From Phoebastria nigripes (Eukaryota; Chordata; Aves; Procellariiformes; Diomedeidae), in the NCBI GenBank assembly GCA_035582835.1, contig JAYKAV010001798.1, forward strand, positions 1,026,329-1,090,328: DNA of 64,000 bases. The letters are read 5' to 3'. The notes under the pieces were generated by a model. It ran no database searches and had not been told where the DNA came from. It saw only the letters and a program-made list of their open reading frames with translations. The stretch's first letter is position 1; every line of letters begins with the position of its first letter. Below are positions 46,601 through 58,600 of the stretch, in pieces. The translations under genes were made by a program, and so were the position numbers.

Positions 46601-49600
46601 CCCAGATATGAACAGAGCCCAGATGCAGGTTATAGTCCCACTAGATCTGATTATAGCAAAAGTGCACAAGCTTCTTTATTATGATCATCTACTGTCATGT
46701 CAAAATAAGTGATTTTGGAATTGCTTAAGTCATTCTGGAAAGTCACTCAACTGTTTGCTCCTAGACTTTTCAAATGAGATGATGAACTGTCCTTAGCAGA
46801 CCGAGCTAAGTGGGAGCCCCTCCCCCTCTGTGAACACTCATGTGTATGTATACACAAAGAGTGGTCCCATCTGCTGCTCCTCAGCAGAGGTGGGGTAATG
46901 CAGTTTTTGTGCGTCTTAGAGCCCCCACTGCCAGGTTTGTCCTGCCTAGGAGATAATTATCCTTTCTGGATTGCCCTGGGGAGTTATTCTTACCTGGGCA
47001 GAGATGTGTGCTACACCCACCCATCACAGGGAGGGATTTCAACCTTTCTGTCTGTCCGTGGCTGAGTGGCACCTCTCTCTGCTGTCCTCAAACCTGGAGG
47101 TTACCTCTCAGTTACAAGTGAGCGCTCAGCTGATAACTTATCCATGGATAAACGCTCACTGACGTTCCTGCTAGTTGTGCTGAGAAAATAAATGAGTGAG
47201 GGATGCCAGATTATTTTCATGGAGCCAAATCCTCCCATTTGGCTGTGGGAATGTGGAGATCTCCTTCTTTTTTTTTTTTTTTTTCCTTTCTTTCTGTTCC
47301 TGGCCATTTTCGGTTGTCTGCTGTTTTTTAAAAGGATATTCAGGTAAGTGAAGAGCAAGGATCTACAGAAACACCAAGATTCACCAAGACAGAGGATAGA
47401 ATATGATTCACAACTGCTGTGACCAGTGGAATAGAAATAATGACAGCAAACATNAAAAATAGCCAAGGTGCTGCTTATAGTGCTGTCTCCAGCATGAGTT
47501 AGCAATCAGAACTGTCTTCTCCTTCTGGGAGCCATATTTGACCATGATAAATATCTTAACCTGCCTCTCTCTTCCCGCTCCATGCCCCCCCCCCCCAGTA
47601 ATTCCATTAGGTACCTAACTGTATCCCTCACGTCAAAGTTTAATTCAATTGCCTCCTCTCATCTTGCATATTAGGTACTAACAACATTCAGCAAGCGGCT
47701 CCAGGCATCAGTGCTTCAGCTAATGTCCACATTTTTTCTTTTTTTTTTGTTTTGTTTGCTCTTATATTGTCTGATTCTTCCCTTCAGCCTGTCCCTCTTC
47801 TTATTAGATATAGAAAACATTCTGGCAAAGTTTTGGCGAAGTATGTAAGCAAAAGTAAGTCCTTGTGGCTTCAGGTTCATAAGTGCTCTTCAGGACAGTG
47901 GTGGCTGGGTGCAGTGTGAATTCCACTTCCAGAAGGTGCTATGGATGTCCAGGCCTGGGACAAGGGTTGCTCCACATCTGTTATTCTGACCTGCCCTGTG
48001 TTTCCAAGATGAGTACTTGTACAAAAACTTGGTACAAAACTGAGTACTTCTTTCCTGGAGAGTAAGTGCAATTTTTTTTTAATCTATCATCCATCCTGTG
48101 AAGCAAAGCACAGCTTTGAGTGCAGTCAGGGGTTTCTTGTTCTGGCCTTCCACTACACTTACTTGCCTTCCTGCATGCTGGAATGCACTTTCCTTATGCT
48201 TTGATATTTGTGTAGGGTTTCCAATGCTAGCAATAAGTGTGCTGATGCTCTTATCTATGCTCTTGTTTACACATTTTTCACTTCCTCTGGAAGTTGAACT
48301 GTTCACTCTGTGACCCAGATTTCAAGTTGTGCTTTACCAAATCTGAAGTCTCTTTAATATTCAACAGTACTTGTCTATGGAGCAAACATGGAAAACTTTA
48401 CAGACACAACTATTTCCAGTAAGAAAGTTGAAGAATGTTTTTGAAGGGTGACATTTATGTGGAGGTCATATTTGTACCGAGATTAATGAAAATAGATGAT
48501 ACATATCCATACATATACCTCATTTCATATCACATTATGCTGGCTCTCCAGCTGTTGAGAAACAGCTGGAGAAACCTTTCTGGACTCTCTCATGGCACCC
48601 TATTCTCTGTGTAGGTATTATTAGTACAGTGCGTACTGAAACCGGACACTGCAGCACATCATAGCAAAGAGCTATTTTTATTTTCATACAAGTATTTGCA
48701 AATGCTTCTACTTTCCTCCCCTTAAAATGCTAAATCTGTAAAGTCAGGCACTCACAAGTTATGAAATACCAGAACTGGACCAAAGTTATTTCATCCCCCC
48801 AAGGATCTGGACACTGAGATTCAGTCTCTAATTTGTGACCAGATACCATTCTTCCACAGACTTTCTGCTTCACTCATATAGACAGCATTCACTCAGAAAG
48901 CAGTTGTTCATCTTTAGCTTTTATTTCTCAGTGCACAGTTCTATACTTACTTTCCCCACCAGTGAATCCTCTGAGGATAGAACTATTAATATTTTCACCT
49001 GCTTTTCTGTATTGCTGATCACTGTAGTCATCATCTGCACAAATGTTTTAAAAAATCAGCTTCGTCACCTCCTGGAGGACAACGTGTTATGCTAGGAAAA
49101 CAGAGGTAGGTACTGAGTTTAAGATCAGAAGTTCCTGGGATCCAGTTTTTCAGAGGCTTGAGGAGGATGCAGCACTGTTCATAGTCAAAGCACAGTTTTT
49201 AGTGCAGCAGGAACTGAGCGCTCCTGGGTGTTGCAGTCGGAGGTATGAAGCAGGCACCCAGAAAAGGGGGATAAATCAGCTGTGTGAGGTGACGAGCATC
49301 ACTGAGGAGTCTGGTGGCAGTGATGGACAGACCTTAGGGGGCTATTGCAGGAGACGCTCTGCTGCGGTCCCGGAGCACCCTCTGGGCTAGGGGGAACAGG
49401 GATCCGACAAACAACCTCGCCATGCTGCACAAACTTAGGCAGCCCTGCAGTAGCTCTCTTGTCTTCTCCAGATGCTCCTGGTGAGTTTGTCCCATCCTGT
49501 TCTCCTCACTCCCTCCCTCCACTCCTCAGTCAGTCTTTTTTGTTTTATTTTTCATTCTAATTTAAACTTAGTTTCTCCCTCTTTCCCATTCAGCATCCCA

Positions 49601-52600
49601 GTTTCTTTGCCCAATTGCTTTCCTTTCTCCCCCTATGAGAACTGTTTCCCCCTTTTCTGCTATTCTTTTCGGATTCCTACATCTTTTCTCCTGTTTGCAC
49701 CTATCATCTGTCATCCTTTACCTCTTGTTGCCCCTAACAGCAGAGACCAGCAGTCCCTCCTTTCTCCTGCGTCAGCTCTCTGCCACCCACTACCCCACAG
49801 CCGGTCCCAGCCACTCCTCCTCCTCTCCCCTGTCCAGCCCCGAAGCCCCAGCTCTTTGTTCAGCTGTTTCTTGGCTCCGGTCCTGGTTTGAGATCTTTCC
49901 CTACGGTCCCAAGCTCAGTTTGTTCCTTCCCAGTTTCCCAGGCCCTGCTCTTGTCTGGTCTGTGTTCAAATGGGATGGCTTATGAGCAGTGCAGTTGCAG
50001 ACCAGTGGTGTGAAGAACATGCACCTTCATGGTAGTATCTGCTTTACAGATTTAGCACCTTTTAACAGCTAAATGTCCAACGTCTCTACCAAACACGTGC
50101 CATATGGGATTTTTTCACAGGCTTATTACTTGACTGCATCTGGGTGGTTTTTCAAGGGAGAGCAAAAGATGCGTTTTTGATTAAAAGGCCATCCCTTGCC
50201 AAACTGTATGGCCCTGCTCCAGCTTTGACCTTCCAAACATAACACACTGGTGTTGAAGGAGCTGAATGACCAGTCTATTTATGTTTACTCATTTCCTTGG
50301 TTTTGCATTGGCAAACCCTATTTTTCCTTCACGGGTTCTCACAAATATGCTGAACAAGTTTTGGTTGAAAAAACAAAATCAAGTCTGTGGCTGACATCCA
50401 GAATCTAAAACTTCATCCCAAATAATTATGTTCTGGCAAGTTCTAAGCAGGGATCTTATATAATAAGATGACTCAGGCAAACTCAGTAATATGCAATCTA
50501 TCATCTCTAAAATATTGCCAGCCTTTGGAAAGGGAGTGTTTATGACTGAATAAAGCGAGTTTATGACTCTGAATAAAGTGAGAGCTCTGCAATGCCACGG
50601 TCGTTATCTCATTAATTCCACCAGACATTTTAAGCATGGAAGCATCCTTCAGATACATAACAAAGTGCCTGCTTTGCTGCAAACTGGAAGGCTGCAATAT
50701 CTAAAAATGTTCCACAGAGGAATAAAGCCACTTCTGCGGACTTACTGTGCTGGGCAGTGCCCTTGGCGGGGCAGGGTTCCCGCTGCCTGCTCTGCAGGCG
50801 GCCCAAGCCCCGCACCTCGTCTTCGCTGTACAGCACCTGGAGGAGGTCACCCTGGTGGGGCTGCAGCTTCTCTGTCCTGTGGGGCCGACGATCGGATACG
50901 GCTACCACCTACAGGGAAGAAGCAAAACCATCCCGTTACAAATGGCCTTGGAGATAAGGTGGTCTGTCAAGGTCACGGGGGAGCAGCATGGCGCTTGCTC
51001 TTCCCACTGCTTTACTGTTATCCAAAGGGGATTTTGTTGGGTGGGGACTGTGGGATTTGAAGGGTTTGGTTTGTCTGGGTCCTGCCTCCGTGCATGAGAT
51101 GTATAGAAGTATGGGAAAATCAAGTGTGGTGTCTCTGGGACCCAGCTACTTAGTTGCACCTTTCTGTATTCTCCTCAGGAGACTGAAATGTGGTCCTTTT
51201 CAAGATCCACTGAATAGGATATGCCTATGAGACAGCTCAAATTTAATTTCTTATTGCATCATATCTTGGGCAATCAGTTAAACTTATGCAATATGAATTA
51301 CAAATGCTATTTCTTCATGGCCTCTCCTGTCTTTTGGACTTATTTACATTTTATACCTGGTAAATGACTACAGAGCATACAAGGCGGTGAATAATTGTGC
51401 TCCTAGAGATTAATTTTCACAAACATTATCTCACATAAACAAAACTCACTGAGCGCTGCATCTTTGAACAGAGTCCCTGAAAANGAGCATGAACAAAATC
51501 AGTTTCTTTTCTACATCGATCACGACTGAGCCATGGCACTCACTGTGGTGCCACAGGCATCTGGGGAAGCCAGAGCTAATGTGAGCTTAAAAAAACAGAG
51601 ATAGGGTCCAAGTAGGTGGATCCATTAGGACTGTTGTCCCGGATGGTCCAGAAACAATTTTCTCAAGAAGATTAAAGTCCCTACAGCAGGGAAAGAGTGT
51701 TTCATAGAGGTTTTTTTTATTCTTCTCTGAAGACTTGCTACTGTCATACAGAGAACAAGTTAAACAGGGCGAAGATCCAAACCAGCAAGGAAACAAGACA
51801 TGTGGCAACTATTCCTACTGTTTCCTATTAGACTTACTTATGTTGATCTTACATTGGAAGACCAGGAGAAAAGCAGTTACTTGCATCTAACTGATGACTG
51901 ATAGTTGCCATCTACGTGTTTTACATATAAATACAGTTATTTTGTCTCAAGACTGAGACCAGCAACTGACCAGTCCGCTATTGACATAGAAAAAGCCTTA
52001 ATTCCATCTATTGCTCTGCCTTCTAACATACACTCACTCAAGATAAAAACAAGACCGCATTCAAGGATGTCCCCTCACGCAAAATTGTCCATTTTCTTTA
52101 AGTAAATTTTAATTCAGTTTGCCATTAATCTGCAATATTCTGTGTATGTGAATTTTTACACAGATATAAAACACATGCAAACCAATGTTTTCTAAAACAG
52201 GAAAAAAGAAAAACCCCAACCTGACCGCTTTTTACTCTTTTGACTCTGTACCCTCAGGAGTCTGGAGAAGGCTACATGACCTAGATCCTACTGATCAGCA
52301 GGACAAGGAGCAGAAACTGCCCAACAGCAGGCAAAAATACTGCTGGAAAGGGCTGGTGAGGCAACCAAAGCCTAATCCAAGACCTAAGAGGGGTTTTCTC
52401 TTAGTTCTGTGGATTTTGGCACACAGCCTAACACAATCCCTGCTCCGTAAGCTACTTAAGGATGTGCCCAGTGTTAAGTTAAAGTCAAAGGGACTACTGG
52501 TGTCCTTGAAGACAAGCACATGCTAAAGGAGGCTGCAGCTGGGGCCCAGCTCTACTGACCACGAATCTGGTGCTGCCGGACAGAGCTGAGCCTCAGCATT

Positions 52601-55600
52601 GCTCCGATAATTCAGAAATGAGGGTGATGCTGGTGGTGGGAGGCTTCCTGTTGCTGCTTAAGCAGCTGCCGTTGGCTCTCTCCCAGCTGCCCCTGGACCA
52701 GTTCCAGGACCTCCCCATCCCTCCGTGCAGGTCCTCGCAGGCTGCAGGCTCCCATGTCCACACATGGGTGTGCAGCCCACTGCATCACCCTGACCACCCA
52801 AACCTTGCAAGCTGCTTACCAGAGGCATTGCCCCCCATCACCACAGCGACATCAGTGGAGAGACCTGTCTTTATTACGGATACGATGAGGCGGTGGCTAG
52901 CAGGAGTCTCTCATGACAGCCCTTGGAGTCTGCCTCATGTGAACCGAGCTCTTCCAGCTGTCAAAGAATGCTACAAAGCTCACCTTTCCCACCAGCTCTG
53001 GAAATATGCGCAGTGCTCTTGNTCACACTCAGTCTTTCTTGGTGTGTGACAGAAAATGTCTGCAACCCTCTGCTACTGAGACACCTGAGGATGCTTCTTT
53101 TGTATGGTCATGGACAGAGCATTTTTGGTAAGTAGGATGCTGGCTGCAGTCGTCTCTATCCTGAAAGTGGCTTATTTGATCAGTGTAAACCACCACGAAC
53201 TTGAAACTGACAATCTGCCTATGCATTGCAAAGGATGAAATTTAGTTTGGGGAAAGGAAGCAGGATTTTAAACTCCATTAATAGCAGGAATTATTTAGGC
53301 GTGTTGTCTATTTTTTCAAGATTCCTTGTTACATGTCATATCAGTAATGACAAAATGACGTCAAGCAGAAGAATCTGTATAAATAAGTTGCAATGCCATT
53401 TTCCATTACAACTGGAGACAACAGCACAACCTCTATAGCACATCTTCAGTTAGCATCTTTGTTTGCAGCATTTGGCTGTAGTACACTTTTGGAGTTTCTT
53501 ATCTCCTAATTCAAGATTTCAAGTGACTTTGGCTACCTCACCCATTACTGTAATATGTAAAGACTTATCTAGGTCAGGAAACTAAACCTGCTGTCGCGCA
53601 GTTTTGATCTAAACTGGAGCTGACATTTCTCTAGGGTACCTAGGGTAAGGCAGAAGGATCAGCTGGAAGTCACTTTTCTTTTCTAGATGTACCAGGGATT
53701 TTAAATCTGTGTGAATGGCAGAGTCAGCCAAACTATGCAGAATTAGTAAACTGCTCTCTAAATAACTACTGTTTTTAGAACCTGTAAGTCCACTGACCGG
53801 CTCAGTCTGTTTGCAGGATGCCGACTCTGAATTCAGAGCTCAGCAAAGTATCTTTTTTGTGGATTTTACCACCTGGCATACCCACTGTTGGAATCAGCTG
53901 TGTTAAGCGGGGAGCATGGACGACACAGGAGGGTTGCAGAGCAGTGCAGAGGATGTTCCAACAACCCAGCCAGTGCTCCTCAACCCAAAATCCCACCACC
54001 AAACCAACAACCAACCAGAAAAGGTGACAATTAAACATCTGGCTTTGGATAAAACTTTGAAGCTTAGAGGCTGAACAACGAAGTGCTTGTTAGTGGAGGA
54101 AATGCCAGATTTGTAGAGTTAAGCTCTTTTTGATGATCTATTGCTGATCTAATTTTTAATGATGTGGCAGCACTAGCATGCACAGAGGGATTTGCCATTT
54201 TTCTGCAAAGTAGCCAGGTACTGGTGTCCAGACAGTTCTACCCAAAGGATTTTGGGGCTAGAAGAGCAAGGGAAGAGAAGGGAAGGATCTACTATCACTG
54301 GAAATAACTCTTAATAGGGCAATAGGAACTGCAAATAAGCATATTGGTGAAACACTCAATTAAAAAAAAGAAGGTGTTTCCCCCTTTCTCTCACCCTTCC
54401 ACAGTCATGATCGTGCTTTTGGGATGGGTTCTTGAATGTGATGGAAGTTACCCCCCAAGGTCAGTCATTTGAATGTTAAATCACTTAATGCTACACTGCT
54501 TGAGTATTTCTGCCGTGAAAAAAAGTCTGGCAGATGTCCACATTGCTTGCTATTTTTGCCCTTGCCGAGGATTAAAGTTGTGCATCCACTGCAATCACCA
54601 GAGCAGATTTCATGTTAGCTGAGGCATTTCTGCAGCACTGACTGCAGGTGCAGAGGTAAAAGTGAAAAGTAAATAATCATTCTGCTACTTTTCTGTGGGT
54701 CTAGAAACTGGCAATCACAACTTCCTCACAGGCACGTATATTCCAGTACGTGCAATTTATTTGAATGCTTGTGCATGAGCTGTAAGCAGCTGCATCACAC
54801 TGAAGAAGGGTAAAGTCTAAGAGTTGACTGTGCCAACTGCTTTGCTTTGAGAGCCTTGCTTGCTTTCTTAGCTGGAGCTGCAGACCGTTCCTCAGGCTTG
54901 GTGCTCCCACTGCTAATAAGGTGCTGCCTGCATCATGACTAAGGGCCAATCAAAGTTCATCTTTAATTGGGGTCAGGAAAGCCCCAAAGGAAAAAAAAAA
55001 TCCTCTAAAAATACAGCAACAAAACAGGGACTTTCTTATCTTATTTTCTTAGACCTTTATGAGTATAGTGCTGCTACAGCAGCTGATCCAATCCAAATTA
55101 AATATTAGAGGCTTCCACTCAGCAGAAACAACAACTATCTGCTGAGATTTGGAACATGGTAACAGATATACAGTTGCCCTAGATTTCGATGAGAGCTAGC
55201 TGAAAAATTTCCAGCTGACTAGTTTTATGAGAAAATTCTGGTTAGAAGAAATCTGGGCATTTTGTTGGAAAAGTATCTATTTTGTCAAAGAATGGAGGGA
55301 GAAATTACCTGAGCATTCTGCTTTATTAAGTCAGAATAGTTCACTTTGGTTTGGACTTTTCTGCTATCTTTATGTTATGGGACAAACAAAATATACCAAA
55401 GGCATAACAAATAGAAAAGGAGTATCTCAAAATGGCTTGAGTAACACTCTGACACTGACTTTCATCCTCATTTGGAATGAAAAGTAATTTTGAAACCTCA
55501 GCCTGAGTTACGGGATAAAAATAAGATTTTTCACAATTTGAGAAAATACACAGATACATAGTTTTTACTCAAACACCACAGGCGTGTTATTGACCCTTCC

Positions 55601-58600
55601 TGGGGGCCACTTCAGGACCCTGTGAAGTATTGGGATCCTGTGATCTGCTTTAATAAACAAGAGAGGGGATGGGAGTAAACGTGGCGAGGTTTTTTCCAGT
55701 GCACGGGTAAGTGTGGTAAGCAGGAGGGACCTACGGTGCTGTGGGGAGATTAGGGAATCAGGAATGTGAAGAGAAGGCTATTTACAAATGAGAATGGGGC
55801 TGGGAAGTGGGATAGGGCATGGGAAAAGGAAAGACCATGGAGCAAAATGTTTCATCAAAGTGCTAGAGAAGAGACAGGTCTATAGTGAGAAGAAATGCTT
55901 TGGCAGAAGAGTCTCAAAGCTAGTAGAAAGTGCTTTGATACGCACAAGAGAAAGAGGCTGTCAGTCCTGCAAGTCAGAACTGCGATAAAAGGATTGTGGA
56001 AGGAGTTGTGAATGTGCCAAGTGGATTTAAGGGGGGAAAACTGGCTCTGAAGACAAGAAACCTCAAGTCCAAACCAATGTGTTGAAGTGTCCAAACTTGG
56101 AAAACATTTTCTCAGAGCATGAAAAATGTTCAGTTCTTTTACTGTTGCTGTTATTATTATTTATTTAGTCATAATAATCGGGGGCAAAAATATTTACAGA
56201 CCTGTTGAAGAGAACTGTGGGGAACAAGAGTCCCTCATAGTGCAAAGGGAAAATGGGGAGGGGGGAGAAAAAAGCTGAGACTGCGCAGCACAGTGCTGCA
56301 GGCGAGAGGGCTGTGCTGGGCGGTGGGGCTGGGCACGGCTGGGTGGGAAGAAGAGGACCATGCCCGTGCCCAGCTGCAAGCCGCTGCCCTGCTCTTTAGC
56401 TGCAGGTCGACCCCGTGCCATTCAGTTGGGCTCCTTTGCACGAGGGCTGTGAAAATGGCTCGTGCCCCAGCAGCAGCTGCGGGAGAGCAAAGGGGGAACC
56501 GGCTCTTCTTCAGGCCTGTGCACACCTTGCCTTCATGATTAAAAATATCAAACCACTTACTGAGAGAGAGCTCAGCTGGTAGTTTTTCTCTGCATTTGTG
56601 AAGGGCAGGCAGAGTAGAAAATGGAGTCAGGGATGCTTCCAGTTGGGAGCTTGGCTTATTGAATTTGGGGGGGCACCTCACTTGCAGGGATTGAGGAAAG
56701 CTCCGGCTGTGCCCTCTGTGCTGGTGCACCGGGGGTGAGTCCAGGACAGGCAAGAGCCACTGGGATCAAGGGACAAGCATCCTCCTGTGGCGCTCTCAGA
56801 GCCATCTTTTTGAGTCAAGGTTACAGTCCATTGCCTGGTGGTTTTATCCCAAATTCCCTGGGGAATGTGATACTGGGGAATTGATTAATGCATGCACGTA
56901 TTGATATGATTTTTTTTTTTCTTTTCCTTCCTGCCTGTCCCTCTGGCACTATTATTAGGGCTTTCTGGATAAGAATTAAGTCTGTGATTCCCTCAGATGA
57001 CCCGTGTTGATAGGCTGTTATGTTCATTTCGACTGGCTCTGCACAGACAGATTGTATTTTTTGAAGTTTCAAAGCGCTTCTGTAAATAAACTGTAGCTTT
57101 ACAGAAGCTCCCCTTTCTGTTTCCCGCCCACTTCCTGCATCAGACACCAATGTACTACTTTGCCCTGAAAGATCTGCTTTCCATTTATCCATGGCATTTT
57201 TAAGGATAAGTGTAGCCAACTAGAATTAAAAAAAAAAAAAAAGGAGGGAGAGAAAGGGAGATTTTTCTTACACTCTTTGTTAGTATGTGCTGTGTGCTTT
57301 TGGCTCGTCTTCGGGCAGGACTACATGCTGTGAAAAGAAGAACAGGAACACAGTCAGTGTGCAGTGGAGGCGGACAAGATGAGGTTACACATGCCTCTAA
57401 AAGTCCTCCATGAGAATACACTGGGGGCACAGTGGGGAGGGGGGGGAGAAGAAGGGGTTTAAGGAGGATTCCAGCTGAAACAACCCAAAAGAGTCACCTC
57501 AGAGACCATGATCTAGCTGTACAGTACAGACATCCATGGGCACAGGGCAATGGCCTTCCCCAAGTTTCTGCACCTCTCCCATAGGCTTCCAGGAGGAACC
57601 GTCCTTCTCCTTCCTGAGTTTTGATCTGGCCTCCTGCCTGCCAATGTTTCAGAAGGAAATGAGCTTCTCTTTCCATCCAGTCACCTTCAAACATGACTAG
57701 TGTATACATTAACTTTGGAGAGGCCTATCATTTTATCTAGATAGGGACTTTTTCAAGAAGCTCAAACTGCTTTGTGAGATTATTTCAGTTTTACTGCATG
57801 ATGTCCAAAGCACAACATTTGCACTAAGCCTAGTCTTTTCTTTTTCAATCCTCAAAATGACCCATTTGATTCTTTAACTTGTGGCATTTTGCTTAAAGTC
57901 TGTTTCTCAATTTTATTTCTTAAACCCATGAAGACACCAAAATCATACGCAAAACGGAATCGCTAGCCACTGGACACACGAGATGCCAGGACCATAAGCC
58001 AAGCTTTTGACTGAACTGAAGCGATTGGTGGGGCTTTTTTTGGACAAAGTGAAGATTGTTTAAACTTTTTTTGTTTCAGTTTGACTTAAAACTGGCCTGA
58101 AAAACTCAGTGATACTCCCACCTCTCTCTCTCATCATATCTTACCCTTTGCCCTTTAAAATTATTACCCTCCCCTGTGTTCAGGATGCAGGAGCCATGAC
58201 TACAGGACTTAGCAGCCAGTGACAGAAACAGGCCTGCAAAAAATGGCCAAATTTGGAGAATTAATTCCAATTCTAAAGGCTGACCCTGAGGGCAAGGCAT
58301 GTGAATTATAGTCCAAAGGCTTTGAAGAGCCAGGAAGGTTTGTTATGGGATGACGGGTGACTCTTACTCTCCAGGTGAGTTTTCCTTTACATTTTTGGCA
58401 TACATTCAACTCCAGGAGTTGCAATGCTCATTGTTGCTATATATTAATGTTTGCAGAGAGTTTTGAAGCTGTGGAAGCAGCTAGAGTTCACTCAAGGCTG
58501 CTCATTTCTGCAGCCAAACTCCTCACCTCTGATGGCAGGAATAACAAGTGACTGGGCTTTCCAGGGCTCTATACAAGCAGAGCTGGCAGTGCGACCAAAG

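Larger units (their letters stand above)
46517..50745 (-). other. VXN intron 3
   Basis: A 4.2-kb intron with a C-run (about 47586-47598), a perfect hairpin (48545-48572), a long pyrimidine-biased block (about 49470-49960 on +) and a short tandem duplication (50538-50582). No other gene. Confidence 0.75.

Noticed and set aside
49472..49891. 139-codon Ser/Leu/Pro-rich frame
   Set aside because: Explained by the pyrimidine bias of the block, since stop codons need purines.
56235..56753. 172-codon open frame on the minus strand
   Set aside because: Inside VXN intron 2 in GC-rich sequence; low-complexity Ser/Pro content, no homology recognised, and it would not fit the vexin reading frame.
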